Source: Auricularia sp. M13
Taxonomy: Eukaryota; Basidiomycota; Agaricomycetes; Auriculariales; Auriculariaceae
DNA: 64,000 nucleotides
Direction: 5' to 3'
NCBI GenBank assembly: GCA_037042915.1
Contig: CM073200.1
Location: 1,054,001-1,118,000, forward strand
Positions within the stretch are counted from its first letter, which is position 1, and every line of letters begins with the position of its first letter. Below the pieces are notes generated by a model. That model was not told the DNA's origin, searched no databases, and saw only the letters and a program-made list of their open reading frames with translations. A program made the position numbers and the translations under genes. This document shows positions 54,683 to 64,000 of this stretch, in pieces.

Positions 54683-56068
54683 TTAAATGAAGCACGTACT
54701 TCGCCAAAACTTCAAACTTTCGTCTCCTGCACCAGTGACCACAACTGTGCCAGCCGGCGCAAGGGTGCTATATAGAACGCGCGAGTTGTGCGCGTCGCAA
54801 ATCTCCGTCACGACATCCATCCTAGGGTAAGCATAGACCATCAATGAGTTGGTGTGGTGACCATGTGTACTGAGGAACTCTTTTTTGTGCGGCGACCAAA
54901 TGATGGAAGTAACCTGTGCAGGGGTCTTGACCGTCTGCAGCCGCGCACCCGTTGTCACAGACCAGATGTGGATGTTGGCGTCCGATGTGCCACCGCCGGA
55001 AGCAAGAACGTGCGAATCCCAAGGAGCCCATGCTATAGCCTGACGGGTACTCAGTCGCTGGGATTAACAAACAACATATTATACCTTCACAGCAGCTTGA
55101 TGATTTCGCCTTGTCATCTTGGCATCGACCAACTTCTGCGACGCGACCTCGCCTATCCTAGCATCCCAGATGTTGACCACATTATCATTTCCGCCACTGG
55201 CGAGGAGCTCGCCGTCCGGGCGCCATTTTAATCCGCAGACGTCGCTAGTATGTCCAAGGAGAACTTGAACCTTGTGTTGTGCAATGCGGACGTCGTGGTG
55301 CCAGACGGAACCGTCTCCGCAACCTGAAGAAAGAATGAATTTATTCCAACTCAATGCGGCAACCTGCCCCTGATGGCCGCTCATGGTGCGCAACTTGCGG
55401 CTGGCCTCTGCATCCCAAAGCTCGACTGCCCCATTACCAAGACCAATACCGATCATGTTGCCGTCGGCAGACCAATCCAAGGAGGCGATGTATGTTCCTA
55501 CTGGACAGGAGCCTATAGCGCAGACTTCTCCGGAGGATGCATTATACATGTAGGGAGTCGCGCCCAGGGCCGCTGCAAGGACGTTCCTTGAAGAGAAGGA
55601 TAGCAAGTTGAGATAAAAATCGTCAACCATGCCTGGATCAACATAAGTCCGACAACTGAATCTGAATGCAGGATGGACGAACCAGGAGCATCCAGCACAC
55701 ATTCAGGGGTAGTAGCAACTTCTCTTGTTGCGCGCTGCGGAGGAACACCGTCGAGACGAGGAAATTGCTTCTTGAGCAAGTCTCGCTCGACCAGAGGCTG
55801 AGAGAATCGCATGATAGGTTGACCATAGGGTACTCCCACAGCCTGGGCTAGCCGTGCCGTGTGACCAGGAGACGAAGAGCGGACGTGGTAGTCAACGACG
55901 GTGGCCAAAGAGTTCATATGGCTACGGTCACTGATAAAGCGGTCTCCGCGCTGAAACTCGAGGTCAGATTATGAGAGAACGGCATTGAGGTAGTATTGGA
56001 ATCATACGTACCACGCATTTCTTCGACGGGGAAGAAGCTGGCGAGCGACAGAGGTTCACGGAGCTCAT
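54683..56068 (-). CDS. Cdc20/Fizzy-type APC/C activator
   Basis: Four exons, 56068-56012, 55950-55683, 55632-55085 and 55039-54683, with GTACGT, GTTCGT and GTATAA donors, give 409 aa in one frame. The WD40 propeller carries Cdc20 hallmarks: VLDAPGMVDDFYLNLL, WDARIGEVA, AVKAIAWAPWDSHVLASGGG, STHGHHTNSLMVYAYPRMD and SRVLYSTLAPAGTVVVTGAG. GDRFISDRS stands where the C-box (DRYIPxR) is found. Such proteins bring substrates to the anaphase-promoting complex in mitosis. Oddities: the tail before the C-box is only about 20 residues here, no KEN or Mad2-binding motif is seen, and the end (KFWRSTCFI) lacks the usual Ile-Arg. An upstream exon may have existed; its frame is open to an acceptor-like TCCTAG at 56102. 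It may be a divergent paralogue rather than the main CDC20. Confidence 0.85.
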
Positions 56069-56195
56069 GGAAGGCGAGCTGATCGAATTGGTCGTCTTGT
56101 TCTAGGAGGTAGAATGCACCATGTCAAACAACGGACGCGAGAAACCCAGGTTATGAGACCTTAAACACAGAGGAGAGGACTAGTTGAGGGGGCGA

Positions 56196-56772
56196 AGCTT
56201 CCCGTCGCGGGTCCACGAGGAAGGACCTGTCAACCAAGGGATGTGGTGGAATCGATGGATCGATTGAGGGCTGGGGGAGCGTGAGTAAAGGGCGAGTGGA
56301 GAGGCTATGTACAGACCTGGATAACGTGCGGCGGCGGCGGAGACAACGACGCCACAGTCTCTGCGTCGAGCGTTGGCTGGCAGCGCGTCAGCAGGCGGAA
56401 TTTGGCGAGACAACACCGACCTGACGACGAGCTCGCCGACGGAGCCATGCTGAGACACTGTACCGTCCGCGCACGGGCCAGACATGCCCGTGTTGTGCTG
56501 ACCCTGATCTGCTGGGCCGACATCGTCCGGCCGTGGCGAGTCTGCAGTCTGAAGAAGCTCAATGGTCAATTCCCGGGCAATGGTACTAGGACGGCTGCTA
56601 GACACTCACCGCCATGTCGACATCCTCGAAGGATGAGCCGGCCTGCTTCTGCCCCTTGCGGGCAGTACGAGCGCGGCGGGCGGGTACGGGATGCAGGCGC
56701 AGGCTTGGGCGCAACGGGCTCCTTCCTGCGAGGGCTGCGACGCTGCTTCGTCGCGGTCTGGGCGGATTTCAT
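56196..56772 (-). pseudogene. Gene B, right copy, 3'-truncated
   Basis: Starts MKSAQTATKQRRSPRRKE like the left copy and carries the same first three exons, with a one-base deletion at the end of exon 2. Similarity to the left copy stops at 56196, where sequence upstream of the Cdc20-like gene begins, so the rest of gene B is missing here. Confidence 0.6.
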
Positions 56773-56984
56773 CTTCCTGAGTGGCTAGGCGGCGCGCAGG
56801 CGGATGGGGTCGACTTGGGCAGCCATATGCGCCGGCGGTGCCGCATTTTGTACTGGGAGCGGGAGGGCAAGAGAATAAAGGCATCGGCCGAGGCCGCGAC
56901 GGCGCCTGAACATGAACCTTGAACCTTGAACCTTGAACAGCCGCTGACGCCCAGCAATGCATGTGATGCTGGCGACGGCACCCT

Positions 56985-57860
56985 TGCTGCCCAGCGCCGT
57001 CTCTCGGTGAAGTCAGCGCATTAACCCGATGGCCCCGCTGGCGACGGCAGTCTCGCCGCCGTCGTTTCTTGCCCCGCGCCGTCTCTTGGCGCCGTCAGCG
57101 CATTACTCTGGCAGTCTCGCCGGCGACGGCACCCTCGCCGTCGCCGTTCCTTGTCCCACGCTGCTCTCTTGGCGCCGTCAGTTCATTTCGGCAGACTCGC
57201 TGGACGGCGGTGACGCGGACTCGCCGGACGGCGGCCGCCTCCCCGCCGTCAGTATCATCTGGACCATGCCGTCCACTCAATCCGCCGTCGCTCCCCGTCT
57301 TTGTCCTGCCGCTTCCAGATCTTGGCGCCGTCAATCTCGTACGGTCGAATCTCAGCTGGCCGACGGCGGTTGCATCACTCTCACAACATCACGCCGTCGA
57401 CGCCAGCCGTCGCTTCCCGTCTTAATCCTGCCGCCTCTTGGCGCCGTCAATCTCGTACGGTCGGCTTTGCTGACGGCCGCCGCCTCGCCGCCATCATTGC
57501 ACTGCGAGCTTGCCGTCGACGCCCGCAGCCGTCGCCGCTGTCTTTGTCCTGCCTCAATCTAACCCATTCGACTTTTGCTGACGGCTGCCGCCTCGCCGCC
57601 GTCCGCCGTCGCTCCTCGCCTTTGTCCTGCCTCAATCTAACCCATTCGACTTTGCCGACGGCCGCCGCCTCGCCGTCATCCGCTGTCGCTCCTCGCCTTT
57701 GTCCTGCCTCAATCTAACCCATTCGACTTTGTCGACGACGCCGCCCGCCGCCGCCGTCATCCGCCGTCGCTCCTCGCCTTTGCCCTGCCTCAATCTAACC
57801 CATTCGACTTTGCTGACGCCGCCGCCGCCGCCGCCGTCATCCGCCGTCATGCTTTGCCGC
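56985..57860 (+). repeat. GC-rich degenerate array (right arm)
   Basis: Same organisation as at 8110-9000: GCCGTCTCTTGGCGCCGTCA units near gene B, then about 80-bp units containing CCTCAATCTAACCCATTCGA four times. Copy lengths differ from the left arm by small indels. Confidence 0.75.
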
Positions 57861-58147
57861 CTCCGGCAGCTCAGTCTTTCACCGAGAACTACTCGGCCAC
57901 GTCATCAAGAGTCCTTCCGGGCCTGCGAACGATACGCCATCCCGTAGTCGACTAGGGCATGTTCCCATTCTCGTTTACTGTCATTATTATCGGTTATCTA
58001 GCCGCGGGTGTTCCTTGCCTCAGGCCCCATGCATCCCTACTTACCGTCTTGTCCGCCTTATTACTGTACGCGAAATGCGCTCATTGACGTCTCGTGTTCT
58101 TTCTACATCGGTTTCTAAATTGGGCTCAATTGCAACGTCGTACTGCT

Positions 58148-58664
58148 CTACATGTCATGGTATAGAACATTCCTCGCACTCCCTACATTCGCGGCAGACG
58201 CAAACTGCAGAAAAGTTCCACCCACACTGCCCTTGCTCTCATGCCGTACCAAAGGAGCGCCACAAATGACAGCATAAGAAACTGGCTCCAAATTCCTATC
58301 CTCAATATACCACGACGATGCGGCTTCGTTGGAGCGCGAAATCAGCTCAGACAACGATCAGGGGACGTGGTACTTACCTTGAGATTATTGGTGTCGGGTA
58401 CTGTCATCAGGTGCGCCACAAATCCAGCAGACGTTTCCTCAACTCGAATCTCGTGAATGGGGACATTGTGACCATCTATGAAAATCAGACGCGCGCTAAC
58501 ATAAGTGGGAAGAAGGCCTCACAGCTAGTTTGACTGTAAACTTCGTAGGCAACTACTCCGTCAGTCACTGCACGCGAAACCTGCAAGCGTTGTATCGGGG
58601 TTTTGTAAGGCGCTGAGGATCCGATAGAGGACGGAGGCAACGTCTGGGGTTCGTGCGTCTCCAT
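58148..58664 (-). pseudogene. Gene A, right copy
   Basis: Inverted twin of 7314-7830, starting METHEPQTLPPSSIG and ending LYHDM, with the same frame jump after FFPLMLARV. Function unknown. Confidence 0.4.
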
Positions 58665-58860
58665 GGGATGTAAGTTGTGCTCAATCTGGGAGTCGCCTTG
58701 CAGCTTTTATGGACCTAGAAGCCGTGGAGTCCCATCACAAGGGGGGGGAGAAACTTTCACACTTTGCATCCTTGACGTTAACGGTGCAGGCACCAACTTT
58801 CGAAAGATTGCCTAGGTTATTACAAATAAGCACTGATCCTCAAGCCCGAAATGTCATTCT

Positions 58861-59430
58861 GAGTATGTTGAGTTTACGGTTGCACGTCTGCAACTAAACG
58901 GTTGGCGGTAAATCGTCGCACGAATGTAAATTGCGGTGGGTGACAGCTCAGGTAATCGCCCACCAGCTTTGTGTCAGTTTCAGACTGCGATTGAGGTAGA
59001 TCTGACGGCGACGGCGCGACTACGATGTATTTCAAACTCGACAGGCGAAAAATGGTGGGCCACGAAGGGGCCGAAAAGTGTTTCAAAATGTTTCCACCCT
59101 AGTAGACACCGTAGCATCGGGCAGATGACATTATCCGCGCTGAAGTGAACCCTCTGAGGGGAGTTGGCACCTCGACAAACACCTCGAAGGACGTTGGTAG
59201 CGGTGCGAAAAACGTGTTCGCAATCGACATGACCATCCAAGTTGCAGGCCTTGTTCCTGTCACTCTTTGTGAGCCCCGCAATCGAGATTGTCTCCAGCAT
59301 AAGTATATGAACGGTCTACTTTCGGAGATTTGCACTAACATAAACAAGCAGAGCCGAGCACGTGACAAAAAAGCAGCCGTGGTCTGGCCCCTGCATCCGC
59401 GCCCGCCCATATTTATCAGCCCGTTGCACT
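58861..59430. other. Unassigned stretch
   Basis: No gene is supported. It separates the right inverted-repeat arm from the 5'-truncated LINE. A minus-strand frame with NVICPMLRCLLGWKHFETLF is mildly protein-like. Confidence 0.25.
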
Positions 59431-62400
59431 CGCACGTTGTCCATCACCGTTGCCCGTATACCTTGCCGGGGACCTGAACGCGAGGACAGCTAATATGACA
59501 GCACGCCTGGGCGATCCCTCCAGGCGATCTCGCGACATGGCTCCGCGCAATCCGCGCGGTAACTGGCTTCTGCGCGTGGCAGAGAACGAGCTGACCATCG
59601 CGAACGGAGCACTTGGTGTCGACTCCTCGGAGGGAGGCCAGTTTACCTCCTATCAGCCGCGGGGATACACAGTCATTGACTATGGTCTGATCTCAGCGGC
59701 ACATGTAAACCTCGTTCGGCATTTCTCTCTAGATCCGCAATGCACATACTCTGACCACTCTGTAATACAAGCCAGGATGAATGTACGATTCCCGACAGCA
59801 GAGCGCCGGCGACCAAGGCCAGCGCCGTTCAAGACGAACGATGTACTGCTGCATGACCCTTTCAGCGACGCTGATCGAATGCTGAAAGACCTGCTCTCAT
59901 CGGAGCGCAGCTGGGAAACCGCTATGCAAGATCTGTACGGCCCAGTCACGGTATCAGATGAGAATCCTATCCGGGCGTACACGGATGGAAGCTGTCTGAA
60001 TGCAGGAAAGGACACTGCTGCAGCCGGTGCAGGGGTTTATTGGGGTCCCAACAACACCAGGAATGTATCGGAACGTGTCCCGGGCAATCGGGAGACGCAG
60101 ACGAATAATGCAGCTGAGCTGTTCGCAATCAGACGCTGTCTTGAACAAGCAGATCCCTGCCGCGCATTGAACATCCATTCCGACTCGGAATATGCCATCC
60201 GTAGCATTGGAGAGTGGGCGCCCTCTCGAGCTGAGCTCGGCTGGTCGTGTCCCAATGGTTCACTACTATACTAAATTAGCCTCCTGATCAGAAGGCGCAG
60301 AGCAGGACTTCAACTCACCTGGGTACAGGCTCATGGGCAGAATGAGCACAATAACGCTGTGGACGAACTCGCTAAGGCGGGTGCACGCCGTCCAGCAGTG
60401 TTAGAAGACGGAGACCTGAGTCTCCCCGCAGACTCCGCGGCGCCAAGCCTCGTGGAACCGCTGTTGACGCCAAAAGTGACGATGTCCATTCCGGTGCGAT
60501 CGGCAGCTGCTCCGTCGTCGGATACACTTTTCCCAACTGCGAGAGATCTCCACAACGAACCGTGGTTCAAGATACGGGACGGTACTTGGTCTCAGGATCC
60601 GAGTCTATGGTATGAGCGGAGGCGAGATTCGCACCGAGACAGAGCAGCTAGAGCACGCCTGAGGGCAGATAACATGGCTAGACTACAGGCTGCCAAGGAT
60701 CCAAAGGCATTCTGGGCTCTTGTTAAAGAATGGTGTACAGGGAGGTGTGCTGTGACGATGCCAGAGGCAGAACGTTTGGTTGCAGCATTTGCCCGACGAC
60801 TACATGGTCCGCCAGAGCCTCCGTCGCAATTCTGCATGGAGACAAGGCGAATAGCGGAGGATTTTGTTCGTTCTCTCCCTCGGGAGACGGAAGACCGGAC
60901 GGCGAACAGCGCGTTCAGTCGGCCGTTCACCGCGGATGAGATTGCCAATGTAAAGGCAGCGCTCCTGGCGCACATATCCTCGTCACCCGGGATAGATGGC
61001 AAGATGTACGAGGAGTTCTTGCGCATACCGAACGAAAAGATTGCCGAAACACTGTCTCTCCTGCTGCAGAAAAGACAGGTTCCCACCTCGTGGCTGGTAA
61101 CGCTGCTGGTGGCTGTTCCAAAAGCGAAGGGCCCGTATGACGACCCCGAGAACTTTCGGATGATAGCGCTGGAGTGCTGCATGCTCAAGCTTATGACGAT
61201 GCTCATGGATAAGCGCCTCAGGGATTACGCAGAGAACGACTCATCCCGGATGAGCAGAATGGGTTCCGGCCGTGTTATCGGACTGAGAATAACCCATCAT
61301 CCTCCGGACAGCGATTGAGACGGCCCATGCTATCAAGAAGCCTCTCTACACTGCATTTGTGGATTTAAGGAATGCATTCCCATCAGTAAATCACTCGATA
61401 CTCTGGAAGAAGATCTGGGAGATGGGGGTGAGCGGCCCAGTCTTTGATTGATTGCGTCTACTATATGAGGGGATGCGCTACCGCCTGCGCCAATCTGACG
61501 GACTCTCAGAAGAGATGAATGCGCAACTCGGCATCCTCATGGGCGACCCGGGCTCACCTTTCGCCTTCCTGCTCTACCTTGCAGACTTTGTGCCAGAGCC
61601 ACATCGCGACGATATCTGCCTGATGAATCGTCCAATCTCATACCTAGCGCATGCCGATGATTTAGTACTGATGTCCACATCAGCAGAAGGCTTGCAAGCG
61701 AAGCTCGACGCTCTGGAAGCCTGGGCCGGAAAGAACCAAATGGAGATCAACACCAGGAAGACAGTGGTGATGACGTTTGACAGACCGCGCGCCTCGCCGG
61801 CGCCGCGTCAGGATATGCACCTGAACGGCACCCGTCTGGAGTTTGTACCGGAATATTGCTACGTGGGAACTTGGTTTTCCTCCGCAACTTCAAATTTATG
61901 GGAGACTCACTTCACCAAATGCACAGCAAAAGCTCGCCGGGCGGCAAACGTGACTTTCTTCATTGAGTCCCACACAGGACGGATTCCGCCGCTTCAGGGA
62001 CATTCTCTATACACCGCTCATGTCGATCCCCACCTTATCTGGAGCACAGAAGTGACGGGCCTCGGAACTCTGGCACAACAAGGGAGATTAGAAGCAGTGC
62101 AGTTGGCATACCTAAGACTAAGACGGTTACTGGGCCTTCAGAAACGATCACAGCGCTGTATCTTGTTCACGGAAACGGGCCTGTGGCCACTCCGATACCG
62201 ACGCCTCACTCTACAGCTGGGATACGTCACTTATGCGTTGACGCAGCCAGAGAATCACTTGGCCGCAGTTGCGCTGGAGGCGCAATCAAAACTGTGCAAT
62301 GAAGGGCGAACATGCTGGCTATCGGACCTGAAGCACCACCTATACTCCTGCAATGTGGATTTGGAGATGCCTATTAGCACAGCAACAGTATGCAATAGTG

Positions 62401-62516
62401 TAGCAGCGTTGAAGAAAAGCATGCAAGATGCATTGCTCCACGAAGTATCGGCCTCACCGAAACTCAGCATACTACATCACAGGGTGGAATACACGACCAA
62501 GGGACGGGTCGACGCA

Positions 62517-63288
62517 GGCCCCCGGCTTATCCTATGAGAGGTCCGATCCGGCCGGGGTCCCGTTTGGGGGGCGGAAAACCGCTCTCAAGGGCCAATTTGG
62601 GGGGCGGAAGATCCAACATCGGAAATTGCCGAATGCTTTTCCCACGGTTCAGAATTGCGCTGGCTGGGCCGGGAAAAAAAAATCCCAAAGCATAAATCGG
62701 CCTAGGCAGGTGTCATATTAGCATAGGACTGTTGAATATCTTTATTTGAGTGCTAAAGTCCTTGATTCCGCCTTGATTCACAGATACTTGAGCATCCTTC
62801 CCCGGCGCTATCAGCGATATCGGGCCTTTAAGCAAACAAAGGCTACGAAGCTGTAAAGATTGAGGCACAGAAAGGTGAGCTGAGCATGACAAGACATAGA
62901 TCGGGTGTATCCCGATGCTAGAGAGTTGCCATGGACGTCAAATTGCGACAACATACAGTAGCAACCAGTGTCAATATGCTGCTGCCAGTATGGTCCTCAG
63001 GAGCATAGAGAGCTGCAAGTAAGGACAGAGCTAGAAGAAGATATTTGTAGCAAATGCAGTTGATGGTGAAGGGAATGGCCAATGTTCAGCTACTCATGGC
63101 TCATCGGGTCCAAGGATGCCAGGCCATCTGCGACCATGGCCGTCTGGAGGATGATTTGGGGGCGGGAAGATCTGAGCTCGGCGCTGCGCGCCGGCCATCT
63201 GGGGGCGGGAGGATCGGAGGTGCGCCCTCTGCGAGGGCGCGATGTGGGGGCGGAGGATCGGACCTCAATCGGGATAAGCCGGGGGCCT
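62517..63288. mobile_element. 772-bp Mutator-like non-autonomous element
   Basis: Flanked by the 9-bp direct repeat GTCGACGCA (62508-62516 and 63289-63297). The ends GGCCCCCGGCTTATCC and, inverted, AGGCCCCCGGCTTATCC continue as imperfect inverted repeats with TGAGGTCCGATC inside. GGGGGCGGA motifs recur near both ends. Nine-base duplications with long inverted repeats are typical of Mutator-like elements. Removing it and one 9-bp copy restores TTKGRVDAPVMKFRQYLRIE in the LINE frame. Confidence 0.8.
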
Positions 63289-63494
63289 GTCGACGCACCT
63301 GTGATGAAGTTCCGTCAGTATCTGCGCATCGAAAATAGGGCTAGTAGAGAGGCCCTCACCAGACTGCTCGTCTCGGACCATCGACTGTCGGTAGAATTCC
63401 TTCGGCGCCGAACGAGGGAGAGACCCAATGGCGTACCTCGCGAAGAACGCCTCTGTCATATCTGCATTGAGAAGGTAGAGGATCCGATACACGC

Positions 63495-63542
63495 GCTTTT
63501 TGAGTGCCGCGCTTTTTGAGTGCCGCGCTTTTTGAGTGCCGC
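63495..63542 (+). repeat. 16-bp unit triplicated in the LINE zinc knuckle
   Basis: GCTTTTTGAGTGCCGC occurs three times in tandem without mismatch. Removing two units (32 bases) would give a continuous ALFECRSSLELI; the expansion shifts the frame directly after the last Cys of the knu- ckle. Confidence 0.9.
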
Positions 63543-64000
63543 TCCTCTCTCGAGCTCATCTGCTGCAGGGAAGATTTCTGGCGGCAATGCGGGGAAATCC
63601 TTCGCAAACTTGACTCGCAAGCATGCGACCAGCGTTCAAAGAGGAAATCTCCTCCCTCACTCCCGCCTCTAACATCCTTACGCGACATGCAGCCGACGGA
63701 GGTATTGTTTGCACTCCTGGCCACAGAGCCGACCGCGCAAATCCTCGCCGTTTTCGCTATGAAAATCATGCACATATTTGATGGTCTAGAGCGCTATGTC
63801 CCTGACCGACAGCCGGACTGGGACTTGGCTAGTGATGGTGAAAACTAGACAGTATGTTGCTGGATGGCGTTGCGCACTTGACGGGCGCCTCGTGAAGGTG
63901 ACATTGGGCAAATCCCAATGATCACGCACCATCTCGGGGTCCCCGAAAACTGCCTCGCAGAAAGGCAACGTACTTGGGTGGGTGGGATGGCCCATCCTCC

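Larger units (their letters stand above)
56196..58860 (-). repeat. Right arm of the 2.66-kb inverted repeat
   Basis: Inverted copy of 7118-9779. Its inner edge lies only 128 bases upstream of the Cdc20-like start codon, and its outer edge is followed by unrelated sequence. It contains gene A, the GGCGCC array and the 5' part of gene B in the same relative order. Confidence 0.9.
59441..63848 (+). mobile_element. Second LINE of the EN-RNase H-RT type, 5'-truncated and decayed
   Basis: Begins inside the endonuclease (VYLAGDLNARTANMTARLGD), passes the YSDH box, then RNase H (AYTDGSC, NNAAELFA, HSDSEYA, NAVDELAK), then reverse transcriptase (FVDLRNAFPSV, GILMGDPGSP, HADD) and a CHIC...HALFEC knuckle, ending DLASDGEN at 63848. 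This is the same domain order as the 15-20 kb LINE, at clearly diverged sequence. Breaks: a TAA at 60272-60274 inside RNase H, two compensating frame changes around 61255-61315, a TGA at 61447-61449, a 772-bp insertion at 62517, and a 16-bp triplication in the knuckle. Loss of the 5' part is typical of incomplete reverse transcription. Confidence 0.85.

Overview
This is fungal DNA, almost certainly from an agaricomycete mushroom and plausibly from a large, transposon-rich genome of the Mycena kind. The evidence is the short GT...AG introns (about 45-60 nt), a recognisable CACTA/Tnp2 transposase, a DIRS-type element, fungal LINEs, MYND-finger and RTC4-like genes, and a gene family (14.3-21.6 kb) that I associate with Mycena-like genomes. 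The species is inference. The window is a nest of mobile elements, MITEs and decayed gene copies with only a few intact host genes.

Layout. 1-7.1 kb is gene-poor. It holds a broken copy of V-ATPase subunit D (VMA8) at 2.9-3.4 kb and a small two-exon gene at 6.2-6.7 kb. At 7.1-9.8 kb lies the left arm of a 2.66-kb inverted repeat whose other arm is at 56.2-58.9 kb. Each arm carries a decayed gene (A), a GC-rich array built on the motif TTGGCGCCGTCA, and the 5' end of a second gene (B). From 11 to 14 kb there are unrecognised and broken genes. At 14.3-21.6 kb a hypothetical gene is split by a nearly complete LINE (15.2-20.2 kb). The LINE has the domain order endonuclease - RNase H - reverse transcriptase - zinc knuckle.

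22.2-23.4 kb is an intact three-exon gene with an RTC4-like C-terminal domain. It shares its promoter region and first 30 or so codons with gene B. 25.7-27.4 kb is a MYND zinc-finger gene. 28-29 kb holds two convergent pieces of an NST1-like gene. 31.5-35.5 kb is a six-exon CACTA transposase that stays open throughout (about 1221 aa). 36.6-37.8 kb is an intact four-exon gene of unknown function. 37.8-43.3 kb is bounded by hAT-like ends and an 8-bp direct repeat, and contains a DIRS-type tyrosine-recombinase retroelement fossil.

44-47.7 kb is a graveyard of LTR-type fossils, a tRNA-derived SINE-like piece and a TA-flanked MITE. 47.9-50.6 kb has two convergent decayed genes, one interrupted by a 284-bp hAT MITE. 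50.7-53.3 kb contains three more hAT MITEs with perfect 8-bp target duplications. 54.7-56.1 kb is a four-exon Cdc20/Fizzy-like gene. After the right inverted-repeat arm, 59.4-63.8 kb is a second, 5'-truncated LINE with the same unusual domain order, itself interrupted by a 772-bp Mutator-like element with a 9-bp target duplication.

The most interesting items are the EN-RNase H-RT LINE lineage (two independent copies), the mobile 5' cassette in front of different genes, the long-range inverted repeat ending next to Cdc20, and the several nested insertions whose target reading frame is exactly restored when one target copy is removed.
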